64,000 nt of DNA from Chaenocephalus aceratus (taxonomy: Eukaryota > Chordata > Actinopteri > Perciformes > Channichthyidae): positions 23,342,441 through 23,406,440 of the forward strand of contig CM043798.1 in NCBI GenBank assembly GCA_023974075.1, written 5' to 3'. A program made the position numbers and the translations under genes. Every line of letters begins with the position of its first letter. Positions within the stretch are counted from its first letter, which is position 1. Positions 30,896-43,867 of this stretch are shown here, piece after piece. The notes under the pieces were generated by a model. The model saw only the letters and a program-made list of their open reading frames with translations, had not been told where the DNA came from and did no database searches.

Positions 30896-30973
<78 letters not shown>
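30896..30973. repeat. (GT)n microsatellite
   Basis: Pure GT run of about 78 bp. Neighbouring open frames are driven by it. Confidence 0.98.
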
Positions 30974-30975
<2 letters not shown>

Positions 30976-31689
30976 AGAAAGGTGAAGGGAATAGCATGCA
31001 TACAGCAACGTTGACAAAGCATCTCTGTTTTCATGATGAGGCCACCAGAACAGGATGGGAGAAAAAGGAGGAGTGCAGAGGGTCAAAGTAGAGCAACCAC
31101 AGGGGTTCCATCCCTTTCTTTATCCAATAAATGGGTCATTATTTGGTTAGATTTTGCCCTGTTCATCTCCTATGGAAGGACCTATTTTAAGTGGCTTAGT
31201 ATGCTTTAAAGAAGCATGCACTATACATCTTATTTCATTGTTTGTTAAGAAAAAACAAGGGAGAACACTTCATTTGAAAATCTTTCTGCAGTAGTAGGGG
31301 TTCCCCACTAAGGGTCTTTAAAAGTTATAAAGTTAGCGAACCTCTATAATTGAAGTGAAGGAAGAAATACAGAAGAACAAAAAAGAAGGTTAAAAACGCA
31401 TCAATTGTAAGGTATATTTGGTGATAAAAGAACATTTAAAAATCACTTGGGGAGGAAACGGAGCGAGAAGGAATGCAAGGAGAAAATGATGAGGGAAAGC
31501 AGTTAGAGACAAAGGTTAAAGGAGGCTGAAAAATTGAGAGACAGGCAGGAAAGGAACGTAAAAAAAAAAGACGAAAATTGAGGAAAGAGAGAAGAGTAAC
31601 AGATGAGAGAATGTGTCCCAGATCCAGGGTGTGTACACATTGATCTCTGTGTATGTTGCGTGTGTTTGCTAAAGTGGTTTGTGTTGCAG

Positions 31690-31797
31690 GGATCTTGGCT
31701 GCTGTCAGGCTAGGGGACTCCCAGAGGAAGCCAGTCCTTGTTCAGTTTACAGTGAATGATTCCCTTCCTGCCCTGCACAGCCCTGCAGGCCAACCAG
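31690..31797 (+). CDS. Possible exon of an unidentified gene (weak)
   Basis: A stretch preceded by TTTGTGTTGCAG (acceptor-like) and followed by ACCAG/GTTTGT (donor-like) stays open in one frame, giving a peptide containing KPVLVQFTVNDSLPALHSP. I do not recognise the protein. The codon pattern looks more gene-like than its surroundings, but no neighbouring exon was found and the GT array follows immediately. Chance is a real alternative. Confidence 0.2.
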
Positions 31798-31800
31798 GTT

Positions 31801-31908
<108 letters not shown>

Positions 31909-34900
31909 ATAGGATGGCCTGGTGGAAAAAGGAGAGAGTAAATGAGAGGTATCAGGTTATTTTGTAGACTAAATGCTTTTGGAAAGAGGACAGCTTGCTT
32001 TTTGGCTTGTTTTTATTTTGCCACTCATGAGTTGCTTCCTTTTTTTCCAATTCATTAAAGTTGTAGAAAGTAGGAAACTAAGTGTATTATTAAAGAATGA
32101 TATTAAAAGCTCATAATACAGTAGACAAGTTATGGGATTTCTTTGGGAACCATTTACTCAACTAACATTATCAAGGCTTCCCTGTAAAAATACATTAAGT
32201 CCTTAAAGTACATCTTTACCTGAGTAAAGGGGACTGGATACATATTATTTTTATATACAAAAATATGAAAGAAAAAATTGTCATTACGCAAAGCGGCACC
32301 ACAGAGTACTGTTAAGCACTGAGCCTGTGTTTCAGGTCTCAGGCTCGAAAATGGCATAGAACAAATGACCATTTCTTCCCTTCTAAAAGGGTTAAATGAA
32401 TAATCTTTTTTCTCAAAGTAATGATAAACCTGTGAGTTGGATGTTAGAATAGTCAGAATCAATATAGATGTTTGTATTTGAAAGAAAATTCAGATTGAAC
32501 ATAGTAAAAAACTGTAAATTATAGTGTCCGTCCAAAAATTATTTTTTGCTTATAGTGAAAACCACCCTTGGATGATGGTAAGGTAGACTAAAAGCTTTAG
32601 GAATCCAAAGTACAACATATAATAAGTACCCTGTATCAAGATTGATGCAAAACAAGTGACATTTGACCTTTTTAGAGAGGTTTAGCAACAAAAAAACACT
32701 TCTGGGGTCATTTGGGTGGATTTTCCATATCTCTGGCCCCCCTTGGTCGATTTTGCTATCTCTTTCTAACTGTCAGAGCCAATGGAATCGAGGGAAAGTT
32801 CCCCAAACACACCACAGCTTACCAAATAAGGAGTGAGAGAGACGCGTAGAAAAACCGGAAGCTGCGCTAACCTCTGGTGGCTACCATTAACAGCTCATTT
32901 TTTCTTCTCCGATTTTTGCATAAAAATGGAATTATGGATTATCAATAATTTTTTCAAAGTGACAGACACATTGCTATAACCTATGGATTAACCTTCAGCT
33001 GCGTTTTTTCTCGTTTTAATGCCATTGAACACGACTTTTGATCAGAATAACAGCTAAAGTGAGCATATCTCCGTGTATTGCTACCTAAAGCTACTCGTGT
33101 TGTTGTCTGTATTTCTTCCCCTGTCACAAGTTCTGATCGCTCAGTGGATGAGTCCTTATATTTATATAATCTGGGACTCTCAGGATGTTATCTAAGCTTG
33201 TTTGTGCAGATCCAATAAGTATATCGATCAGTGTTGCTAGAGTTCTGTGCTAACGGCCTTAAGATTGTTTCGCTCGTAGCTAATTCAGAGGCTCGGAGCT
33301 AGCTTTTGGGGTTTAAAAAAAAAAAAAAAAAAAAAATCAGTTTAGCTGAGTTTTCTTCTCCGTTACATGATATAAAACATTCATAGTTTATTGAATAATT
33401 AAGATGCCCTCAGACGCTGTTTCCTGCAGATGACGCGGGTGCGGTGTAGAAGAGGTTAAGTATTTACAGAAGTATATTATGTAAAGGTGAGTGAAAAAAG
33501 AACATTATTTTCTTCAAAATGTATATACAATATAAAATGATGGAATGTACAACAGAGTCATACTGTAATATTTTAGCAACACATTTGCAAGTAGTCAAGT
33601 GTTGCTGATATTTCACTGATGATGTAATATCAGTAGATGTCCGATATAATGAGCAGGGAGAATCAATGTGATGTATTTAGAAAAACAAATCAGGGCATCG
33701 AAAAAAAATATAATCCAGCTCTGATCTGACATTTAAAAACGGTCATCAAAAGTAATTTCTCAATTTGGAAAATATAGAATAATTGCTCAATTTGAAAAAG
33801 CACTTTGTTAGACTTGGAAAAGTAATAAGCCAACTGTAATGTTCCCCTCCAAACAGTTTAAACCCCACAACAATATGAAACTTGTTGGAGCAAAGAATCC
33901 GCTCCAGTCTTCCCAAACAACTTAAACCACATTTCAGTGTTTTTCCTCTCAAACAGCGTTTCAGGCCATGTTTCTGTCTCAGCCGTTACACATTAAGTGT
34001 GGATTAGATGAAGAATGCCATTGCTTCCAAAAATGTGGTTAAAATACTTGATCGGGGTGATGGAGGTCTTGCATAATACACATTTATTCATTTAGTTGAA
34101 TTTAAATGACTTTCTGTCTTAGAAACATACATTCAGCAAAGAAAGGTTTCAAACAATACAACTTTCACAACTAACTTATTTATGAAGATTAACTATGCAT
34201 GCAGATCTTTTTTCACCTATAATAATGAAACATTTCTTAATAATTCATTTTCAGATGTTTTCATTGAAAGTGTACATGTTAATGTATAACTATACAGTAC
34301 CTACAGCTGAATAAACATCTGCTATTGGCAGCAATCTATGTTTTTTTTTTTAGATAAACTCTTTTTTCCATTCATGATTTAGTTTTACTAGGATGTAGCC
34401 AGACCCATGTGTGTAAAGATAATAAACATAATAGCTCTCTCTCTGCCAGCCTTTGCGAAACACCACTGAACCTCAAGCAATGCTACCATCTTGTGGTCAA
34501 ACATGATCATTTCTAGTGTTTTGGTCGTGAGGTGGACTGTGTCTCTGGTAAACACCTGTAATAGTTACATTTGTTATTAATAAAAACACAGATGTTCACA
34601 TGTAATGCCAGAAACAGAGACACACATACAGCAAGCTTATTAGCAACAGGTGTATTGGACAAAGCATACAACATGTTCCTTTAAAGATATTTCTGTACAC
34701 TTGCATTCACTTGTCTACCTTCTAAGCAGAAAAATCGATCCTAGTTACATACATACTATTTATTTTATGCATTATCATGTAATTTCCTTATTTAAATTAA
34801 TTGAATACAATATGTATTACTTTGTAAAAGTCACATAAACTTTGCTACGTCACTATGTATATTTCAAAAATGTTTGTTATGATGCTCAGCAAAAAAAAAT

Positions 34901-36011
34901 TGTATTAGCAATATAATTTATAAATAAATATTCACATGAGTAATTGTACCTAGTATAACGTCACAGTATTATGGGTATATAGAAAAGGTGCTTGCGTAAA
35001 TAATGGTTCGACTGTATAGATGAGCTATTTTGCTCAGTGAAAAGAAACAATGTGACTTTTCTAGTCCAGAACAGAATGGACAATATTTAGTCCCTTTCTG
35101 CCTTATACAATATAACATTCTTCTTTTGTGCCACTTTTTCAGGAACATACAACTCAAAAATACTGCTGATAACTGAAACAGCCTTGTAACTGTTCCCTCT
35201 GTGGGACAGATACAGATTTTTAAGACTTGTTGGCATGGCTAACCCCTTCATTAACATAATAGGTGCTTTTCATATGACCTGTTTACAAATTTCTGACTTT
35301 CCAAATAGTACATAAGTTATTAACAAAAGCTGTCATAAAACAGGCTTCAGCAATATACAATTGGTTACTATAAAGGACTTTCAGTCATTCAAAAAGTCAG
35401 CAAAACATCCACTCTACTGAATATTTATAATACTATTATTATTTTATTCAGTGTAGACTTTGTTTTCCTCAGTTTGAATTCAACGCCAGATGGTCGGCTC
35501 TTTTATGTTTACTGCCATGTTGGTTTACTTCGTACCAGACGTGATCCATTGTAAAACTATTTCTGTGTAAAAGCAGCCCGTTGCTATCTTCCCGCAGTGG
35601 TATTTCATACCGAGGTTCAAAGTGAACACACATTTATCACGGCTGACATGCACTGATTTAGCACACATTTGGGAGAGAGGGTGTATGTTTCTTATAGGCA
35701 GAAATTATTCTGGATATGTATATATACAGCTCATATCGCTGCAATGTAAAAAAAATAAAAAGTATAAGCTCCTTACATGAACTGGAACCTTATATTCCCT
35801 GCATAAACAAGAGGAATGAACAAACATGTAGGTTATTAACATGGAAGTAGAGCTTGAACTAACTGTTAAACAGCATTATGTGTTGGCCTCAGGCTTTACT
35901 GCTCTATTGTACTGATTTTAAGTGACCTTAAAATGGGAGTACTTTGCCCAGTGCAAAATGTGTATTTAAAGACTTCAGTGAGCGTGTCCGCGGTTCTGGT
36001 GCCGTCTTGCT
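31909..36011. other. Region downstream of fgf1: no other gene seen
   Basis: AT-rich sequence. The last part (up to 36011) lies immediately 3' of the fgf1 stop and should contain its 3' UTR; the polyadenylation site was not fixed. A poly-A run of about 23 lies at 33316-33338. 32690-33440 has the texture of an old dispersed repeat but no ends were found. Confidence 0.5.
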
Positions 36012-36201
36012 TTACATGTTACCCGCAGGCCTTGGCAGGAAGAAGATGGCCTTCTGACCCTGGTGGGTGGCCGGTCCTGCTTTAGGTTGGCCGTATCCTC
36101 TTCAGCCCGACATACCAGTTGTTACTTCTGAGAGCAATATGTGTTGTAGTTGTTTTTCTTCATACTTCTCTAGGAAGTAACACTCATCATTTCAGTGCTT
36201 G
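36012..36201 (-). CDS. fgf1: fgf1-like gene, coding exon 3 (C-terminal; frameshifted)
   Basis: Last coding exon of a fibroblast growth factor, the secreted heparin-binding ligand of FGF receptors. The acceptor TTGTCTCAG precedes CAAGCACTG, in phase with exon 2. The sequence encodes, in successive frames, DECYFLEKYEE, NNYNTYCSQK, NNWYVGLKR and GPATHQGQKAIFFLPRPAG, then a stop at 36012. The order and the GQKAIFFLPR ending match FGF1 rather than FGF2, 3, 7 or 10. Four single-base insertions break the frame: an extra A before GATGAG, an extra A before AACAACTAC, a T before AACAACTGG and a T in AGGATACGGC. The exon is 190 nt, four more than 62 codons (186 nt). Either the gene is decaying or the assembly carries insertion errors. 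Confidence 0.85.
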
Positions 36202-36673
36202 CTGAGACAAGCCAATAAAGAGGGGGGAGAAAAGAGAAGAACAGAAGACATTTAGATTTATTACAAGTCTTCTAATTCTTCCTGTAAATTCATATTGAAG
36301 GGTGTACAAATATACACCGTTTAAACACAGTAAGATATTTTAGGAAAACATAATTTAATGTGCTGAATAATAGAAACCTACATGATAACATCTGTAGTAC
36401 TTTAATATCTTATGTTAGTCATCTGTACCAGTAATACATTATTGCTCCCAGTGATTTATATGACCTAAGAAATGCTTTAGTCACCCTGGGATTTTCCAGT
36501 GTTTTGCATTTGGGGGAAATAACACACCAAGGTGAGTACAACATTTTAGGTAATTTGTGAGTATAATCTTAAACTGACAAGAGTATGTGTTATGATTTGA
36601 ACACATTGAAATTAAGTGTTCTTTATAACGGTAGTATTTTTTTTGTGACAAACTTCAAAATGTAAAAACTCAC

Positions 36674-36777
36674 TGATCCGTAGAGGTGTCCGTTTTTGTT
36701 CATAGCCAGGTACCTTCCTGTAATCTCGCCCTTGATAACCACAACTCCCACGCTCACAGCCTTCAGCCTCAGCACGT
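36674..36777 (-). CDS. fgf1: fgf1-like gene, coding exon 2 (intact)
   Basis: Exactly 104 nt, the near-invariant length of the middle coding exon in FGF genes. It is bounded by TGTGTTTGCAG and GTGAGT. The intact reading frame gives DVLRLKAVSVGVVVIKG then ITGRYLAMNKNGHLYGS, the beta-trefoil segment with the RYLAM and G-x-LYGS motifs. The first two bases complete a codon begun by the last G of exon 1 (GAC), and it ends at a codon boundary, matching both neighbours. The intron to exon 1 is about 486 bp and to exon 3 about 472 bp. Taken alone it could be another FGF, but exon 3 supports FGF1. Confidence 0.93.
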
Positions 36778-37263
36778 CTGCAAACACAGAAATATGACAA
36801 GTTTGAAAGATAAACTTACTTTTGACACAAATAAATATTTGAAAAGGGAACACAGGGCCAGTATTCTGAATGTGTACACAGGGTAAATACTTTGGGTCTA
36901 CAGATTCCTGAGTAGCTTAACCAGAAGTACTGCGATAATACTTGCTCAAGAGGACTTTACCAGTTAGTGCAGGTCATTTTTAAATCGAGCCTGTATAATC
37001 TTCCACTACAAATCGAGAACCGTTGCCGTTTTCTATTTGTTAATCATTATATATACAAACTATAACAACTTTTAATCATTAGGAAAGATACAACTTTAAA
37101 CTAAAGGGTTTGAGAGTCATGTACACAGAATATGTTCATTTTTATCTGTTCTATAAAGTTAAAGTTAAAAAGCTTTCCCTCTATATCTTTTAGATGCTCC
37201 TGATTGAGACACATCAACCAATCACACATCCAAAATTAGTTGGCAAAAAGATTCCTGCCTCAC

Positions 37264-37486
37264 CAATAGGGGTCGTTTTTCCTGGCCTGTCACCGCTCAC
37301 AGATCCATCAGGTAAAATCCTCAGGTGATAAGCCTCCATTCTGGCTGTACAGTCTGGTCAGTTGGTCCGCTGCTCCTGCTTGGACAGGTCTAGAGACACT
37401 GGTCCAAAGGCAGCATGTGACGTTTCCCTCAGACATCATTAAGAGATTCTGGAGGTTTGGACGAAGCAGGAGTGATGTCCCTGAGT
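37264..37486 (-). CDS. fgf1: fgf1-like gene, exon 1 with start codon (frameshifted)
   Basis: The start ATG is at 37436. The exon may begin at 37486 after a TGTCGTTGCAG acceptor, implying an upstream non-coding exon as in other FGF1 genes. It encodes MSEGNV then LTRLYSQNGG, a one-base insertion (extra T in GGCTTATCAC), then HLRILPDGSVSG and a donor ATTG/GTGAGG at 37263. RLYxxNGG and LRILPDG are FGF1/2 hallmarks. No signal peptide is visible, as expected for FGF1, which is secreted non-classically. The segment between residues 8 and 25 fits other FGF1 proteins poorly and may hide a compensating indel pair. Fish have fgf1a and fgf1b; which one this is was not determined. Confidence 0.82.
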
Positions 37487-40465
37487 CTGCAACGACACAG
37501 AAGATCCATCAACCTCACTGTTCATGTACCTGAATCGGTCTGAGACAGGAGAGAAAGCAGGAGGAGTTACAACGCCGCCTTCATGATGTGACTACGGGAA
37601 ATGCTTGCCTCCCGCTACCACTTTCTCCCTCTACCACTTTTCTCCCTCTATCTGTGTCTGTTTTCTCTCTGCCAACCTTATAAGGCACTCTTTTTTTCAT
37701 GAAGTGATTGAGATCTGGATGCATGCCAGGTAGAACCGCTTACATGTTCGAACATGTTTTCCTGACTGAAACATCACTTCGTTTTTTTTTTTTTGTAAAA
37801 TCATTTCAGATGGCAGTGATGTAACTTTCAACTAATATCAGTGCAAGGCCAGACAACACAAACAAAGGACACGTGGTACACAGCAAAGTGCAGGAAAATG
37901 TTCCAAGTAAACCAGCAATAGTTTATCAAGCATATGCAAGTAAAAACACAATAGCTACTTTCCATCTACAAATCTTCAGTAGTTCAAATATTTGAGATAT
38001 TTCCACTTGAGGAACAGGGATCCAGCCAGCCTTGCCTGTCTGCCTTCTCAAAAGCTTATCCAAAAAATAATCAAGCCGTATTTAAACCGCACAATTAGTG
38101 TTATCTCAATTCCTGAAGGGTTGAGATCCCAGAGCAGCAGGGGGCTGGTCATAATGTCTTGTCAAATGGAAAACAGGGAAGCAGTGAAAGGACACAAACT
38201 CATGGTCAATGTTTATAGTTTTGTTGCCAGAGGTAGGGAATAACTGTGATAGAGCCAGCTAACCCACATCTGGAATGTCTGAGACAGGCATGAGGAACAG
38301 AGGGAGGAAGAAGAGAGGGAGAGAGGGAGAAGGAAGTGAAAAAGACAGAGCAAGTGTAAAGCCACAAGAGAATGTGAGGCCTACCACTCACAGGCAGGAC
38401 CCGAGAAGAAAGTCATGTGTCCACAAGGGACCCTTCGGACAGAGCTGCTGGTGGGAATGACGTCCAAACGTCCAACCGGTGACCGAGTCAGTGTGCGGAC
38501 ACGTGGGAGGATAGATTGAACCTGTGTGTGTGTTTTGAGTTGGGGGGAAGATTGGCTCTCCTCTTTAACCTAACGATCACCCCCTCAAACTAAGAACCTG
38601 CTGCGAATGAAATGTTGTTGTTTAATGAATAGTGCCATTAAATGTCATGTTTATGGATGCTGAACAACTGCAACGTTTGAAACCTTAAAGTGTCAGTTCA
38701 CCCCAAAATAAAAAATACTTAGTTTTTCCTACCTGTAGTGGTGCCTAAATTGCATGAAATAACATTTGAAAAGCTCATCAGCTATTTTTTTTTGCACTAC
38801 TCATGATAAATATATTCCACAGACCATATTGTTAAGAATTTTATGTAGGAACTTATTTTTCTTTTAAAACTAACTCCACCTGCCAAGCGTTTGATTGTGC
38901 TGAAGGAAGCCTGCATCTGCTCCTGGATGAGAGTCTCTCCGTAGCTTACCTGAGCTAGCTAACGTAGGACGATGTACTTTGTGAGTAGATGCTTCCTTTT
39001 GAGCACTGATTTGATTTGCGGGTGTAGTTTGGTTGGTAGAAAGAAAGTAGTTCCTACATTAAATTATTCACAACATGGTCTGTTGATTATCTTGAGTAAA
39101 CAGTTCGGGATTTATGGAAAGATATATTGCCATTGATGCTTCCAAAGGAGTTTTTGTACAACTATGAGCACCACATGCCAAGGGCCATAGGCTCTGTTAT
39201 ATTCAAGAGAAGGCAAACATCTTTCTCTGTTGATATATTCAGCACTCGACAACTCACAAAACAATCCAGATACATAGATAGCACCACAGTTAAGAGAGAA
39301 CATATGTATTTTCTTATGAGGAAAACCCTTTATCATGCACAAACTTATACAAAAAGTAGAATTAGTACCAACTTGCTTTCCTTTTGAAATCAAATATCAA
39401 TATGTATAATAGGATAAGCAGAGATGATAGCCAGCCAACCAGATTTCCACACATACCAAAACTCCTTTAATCCAATGAGTGAGTCTCTTACCTGTGAGAA
39501 AGTCCTGTTACAGTGTCCCTGATGAGCCAGCATGTCCTTTTCTTTTTCTCTTTTTCTTATTGCCTTTTGTGCCAAACGTTCTTCCTCTTCCTTCCCCCAG
39601 AGAAGTGGCTACAGAGGATTAAGAATGTATGCCTGTACAAGTACCCTATCCCTCTCCTCAACTCACCACCCATTTTGCAACGTCAGAGGACATATTTTAA
39701 CAGTCCAACGTCAGGACTAAAATTACCGCTCAAGAACAGAGAGAGAACGAGACAGAGTGACGCAAGTGTCCGGGCCATGGGACCCAACCAGAGCCTGGAA
39801 ATGATCAGTCCCATAATAACTGACTGAGCATTGATACATTCTCTTATAGTGGATTCCTTCTGGAGACACCGTTGGGAAAAACAATATAAACATTTATAAA
39901 ACACAAAGAGGATGACGTCACTTTCCGGAAGAAGTCGTACAGAGTGCCAGTACCTCTGCTGTCTCTGCTTACATGTAGTGCTGACAGTATGGAGGATAGT
40001 TAGGTCACATTACACGATGACACTTGCTTCACATTCCTGCAATGTCACAATGTGTAGTCATCAAAAATAAAATACACTAAATTATAAATAATCCCTAAAT
40101 TCAGGCTGTTACTATGCTTTTTTTTTTTGTAGCTTCACCTGGCTTGTATACTGGCCATTCCTAGCCTACTGTGTTCCTGACGGCTGTAAGTATGTTTTTT
40201 TGTTTCACTTGTTCTTATCACTGTGGTAATATTAGGACACAACTAAGCATGTGAAATCACGTTGGTTTTGGTAACGTTACTCTCTGGCGGCAAGGGGTTA
40301 ATGTTACCGCGGCTAACGTTCATATAACGTTTCACACGAGTACTTTTCCCCCCGAACCTTATTTTCACCCCCAGATAGTCCCTGCTAGCGAGTTATTACT
40401 TTCCTGAGGAGGAAATGGTTCGTGAGTGTGTCGGCCCCACTACACCGCAAACAACTTCACGGCTT
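37487..40465. other. Upstream flank of fgf1, no further exon recognised
   Basis: Should include non-coding 5' exons and the promoter of the fgf1-like gene, but none can be placed from sequence alone. A segment from about 38690 (GTGTCAGTTCACCCC) to 39110 has the look of a fish MITE but lacks a visible partner end. Confidence 0.4.
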
Positions 40466-40567
40466 CTACTGCCACCGGCTTCTACTGAAGCCTTCCGAGT
40501 AAATCGCCAGAAGCGCCGACACCTCCTCATCACTCCACCGCTCCCATGTATTATTTTGTGTTGCCAT
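40466..40567 (-). pseudogene. Myb/SANT-like N-terminal fragment
   Basis: A 33-codon frame starting MATQNNTWERWSDEEVSAL and continuing LAIYSEGF before a stop. The W-SDEEVSALLAIYSE pattern is the first helix of the GT1/Myb-SANT-like DNA-binding domain found in many fish transposon-associated and uncharacterised proteins, including the second gene of Harbinger elements. A small internal duplication (GGCTTCTACTG twice on the plus strand) follows and destroys the frame. No continuation found. Confidence 0.5.
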
Positions 40568-40879
40568 AAATTAGTCAAAAATATTTAGTGTTGCCGACAC
40601 ACCCACTAACCTTTTCTCCCCAGCCACCTCTCTAGCAGGACGGTCTGTTTATCGGTTCTTGAGACATTTAACATTATATTGCAGTCTTAGTTTCGCCAAC
40701 ACCGTTTATAATATGCAATAAGACAAAATGCGTCGATGTATTTTCAATCTTTCCAATCCAGAGGAGAGATCTCTCTCTCCCCGTCTGTGTGCGAGGGGGC
40801 GGGGCAGTTTATACACACGCGGCTGCTACATGCATGCAACACACACACACATGGTGGAGAGAGAACTAAGCGCTCTTAG

Positions 40880-41131
40880 GTGTGGTTAAATGTTACCCGT
40901 TTTGAGGTGGACAATGCTCTTTGCCAAAAGTGAGAAATCATTTATTGCTTTTGGCTATAGAATAGAATATAATCATTTAATGTCATTATACATGTACAAT
41001 GAAAGAAAGAAAAAAGCTTCTCCCTTTTTAAAAGGTGCCATCAAGTGCAATAACAGTTTAGCATGTAAGGGCGGTAACACAAGCAATTTGTCTAAACATT
41101 TAGCAAAGTGCACCACATCCAGTAATATTTA
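40880..41131 (+). pseudogene. BED zinc-finger fragment (hAT-derived)
   Basis: The frame ends with IKCNNSLACKGGNTSNLSKH and LAKCTTSSNI. The GGNTSNLSKHL block followed by a metal-ligand position is typical of BED fingers of hAT transposases and ZBED proteins. The finger appears split by a short insert (about 40967-41030) resembling the common fish repeat ending CATTATACATGTACAATGAA. The stop follows directly and no transposase core is seen downstream. Confidence 0.6.
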
Positions 41132-41916
41132 GGCTCTATTTATAAAAAAAAAAAACTTTACATTGTTTGTCACAAAGGAGTTTGTAGGATTTTGAGTCAT
41201 TGGCCTAACACAAGTCAGTAATCATTGGCAATCAATTACCTTTTTCATTTACCATTATTATTTTTAATTTCTGCTCATCTTTATTTTTATTGCAGGTTTT
41301 GCTATCTGATGTTGGTGTGATGGGGGAACAGAACCATACTTACAATACTCCATATTGATGAGGTAAGTTATTATTTCACACGTGAAATGCCTATTTGCTG
41401 TACCACATCGAGCTTATACAGAGCAACCTGGATCATACTTTTGAAATGGTGTTTCTGTCCATCTGATAAGTCCAATATTCACTATCTTGTAGCTCTGTTT
41501 TATGCTCTCCAACAACTCCTTCGTAAAGTATTTGGCTCTTTAGCTGCTCAATGTTCCGCTTTCTTCACCAGCTATTCTCTAACTGTCAGTTTGATTGTCT
41601 GAAAGAAAACAGCTGCTGCTGGACATTGGGGTTTTCACTTTATACCATCAATGTTACCCATTGTCAATTAAAGTATTAGCAAGGTTTATAAACAAACCAT
41701 ACAGCTTACAAGTATAGTTTGAATCCTTGCAATTACCCTTAGATAATATAATACTTTGGTTAGAACACAATGTGCACCAATACACGTCTTATCAAGGACT
41801 TGGTTAAATGAGGTCAACATTAGAATCTATCCTTTAATTATATAGTAGATACAAAATATCATTACACCAATGGCTGAATGTGCTCTTTGTCTTTGTCGTT
41901 TTGTTTTGCATAACAG

Positions 41917-43616
41917 ATACATGCTGAATTCCTGCGCATAATACGCCTATCCCACTTGATGAAACAGCCTTCATGGCGCAGTTGGACAGCCATCTTACCT
42001 CAGCTGACATCTGTCTTCCAGAAGAGGGAGGAGTTGTTGGCCAGAAACTAGCCAAACATCGTGGCGATCTTGCAAAAGGTAACTGTGTGTACACTGTTTT
42101 TTAATACAAATTGTCATATACTCTATGGAGCAATTTTATGAAATGTACCTGTCTAGTACCGTATAGAGCCCCATTTGCCTCACAACAGCCTGGATTACCT
42201 GCCAGGTTCAAGAATGCAAGACACATTTCTAAGGAAATCTGATCTTAATAAGGCAATAGTGGCATACTGGGTAAGCAGGCTTGTGACTGGAAAGGTGCAA
42301 AGGCAATCCCCAGGTGGGGAAAGTGAAAAAGCAGAACCTGCCTTGAGCAAGTCACTTAATCCTCAGTGGCCAACAGATCAGACTGTGGTTGTACTAGGCA
42401 GATTCCAGGTGTGAACTGTGAAGAACAGAGCATTGCTCTTGGTGAAAAGTCCCTGGATGAGTAGAATTTGTAAACAGTGCTATCGCCCTAACACATTCAG
42501 ACCTCTGACATTGTAATACATTTAAGTCACAATTCGTTAACATACTTAAGTTAGCGCAGGCCATTTACATGTATAATGAAGTCATTGTATATATTATATT
42601 GTATATTTAGGTTACTACAGGTTGTAAATCTTCTACAATTTATAGACAATTTTGTTATTATTGATGTATTTAGAAATATTTTAATAATTGCAATTTGTTT
42701 ACATAGGCAGCAAATGTTAACCTTAAAAGGGAAGCAATCCTCAAGGCACTTTGCATCCACCTTGGTGAGGATGATGGACATCTCATTCGGGAGTATATGG
42801 TGAGTCATTGTAATTGCATTTGCCAGTCACATGTAGTGTTTTATGATCCTAGTGTCAGGTATCCATTTTAGATAATTATGTTTTACCTTATAAGGAGCAT
42901 GAAGGTTGAGAATATTTATGTATGTATGTTGATATTCAACAACAGACTAAAGCATTTCAAACCATCAGCTTGGTTATTTATACGACGAGGTTGGCTTTAT
43001 TCATAGTTTTTCTTATTGTCCAATGGAAAGACCATAATCAACAATGTCTTAGTCCATCTGTCAATCCTCTCTGACTTCTGACGCTCAGCACCAAGCTTAT
43101 TGGTTCCTATATAAATCTTTAAAAACACCTCACACATATTTAGTTTGATTCAGAAATATATACAATATGACCAGCTTTGTTTTAAGGGATTAATAGGTAT
43201 GTGAGCAATATTACAAAAAATGTATATGATAAAGTATGTCATTAAAATTACATATATTGAATAAATACATGTTTTTTTTCTTAAATATTACAGACATCGA
43301 AGGAGATGACGTCACCAGAGACCTGCCGAAATCTACCATGGGCATATATGTCATCAACAAGGAGGGTGGAGAACCTGGACATTATGACGACCGTTGGATT
43401 TTGTTGAAGGACTAATTATTCTGGACAAAACATTGGATCTGTAAGCCCGAGCTTGTGCCATCATGCTGGGAGTCATCTATACACTGAACATGGCTTACCC
43501 CAAGAGTTAAGGTACTACTATGAATTCATTCAGAAAGTGCTCTTGCAAATGGATGGTGAAAGGCTTTCCTCCCAAAAGTCCTTGGACTGAAGAACAAGAT
43601 ACATGCTGAACTGTAG
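41917..43616 (+). pseudogene. Multi-exon fragment resembling a teleost SAMD3-like family
   Basis: Three exon-like blocks with splice signals. 41917-42078 (acceptor TAACAG, donor AAAAG/GTAACT) reads WTAILPQLTSVFQKREELLA with one stop. 42707-42799 (acceptor ACATAG, donor ATG/GTGAGT) reads LKREAILKALCIHLGED, then LIREYM. 43294-43616 (acceptor ATTACAG) reads STMGIYVINKEGGEPG, then MLGVIYTLNMAYPK and RYYYEFIQKVLLQMDGERL across several frameshifts. The ALCIxLGED, MGIYVI-KEG and YxLNMxYP-ELRY motifs recall a large fish family annotated as SAMD3-like or uncharacterised. Introns are retained, so it is not a processed copy. Function unknown; identity rests on remembered motif resemblance. Confidence 0.5.
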
Positions 43617-43867
43617 GATTTCTTCAGCCGCTCTTGTGAACCGATGCCATTACAGCATTACAAAAACACCAGTCAAACCTCAAAGGTTGGGAGAAGAATG
43701 TGGAAATATTGATGGACTTGGAAGACATTTGTTTCATGTATTAGTGTGAGGAAGGTTACATCCTCCTCAGCTGTTTAAGTCACATGCTTCATGTTACGTC
43801 AGATTTATTCACTATGTCTGTTTCCACTGCACTTTGTTTGCTGTCATGGCCTCCACCTCTGCCTAGT

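Noticed and set aside
36612..36853. 62-codon frame (other minus frame) over the fgf1 middle exon
   Set aside because: It is an out-of-frame shadow of the 104-nt FGF exon; only the DVLRLKAVSV frame has splice borders and family motifs.
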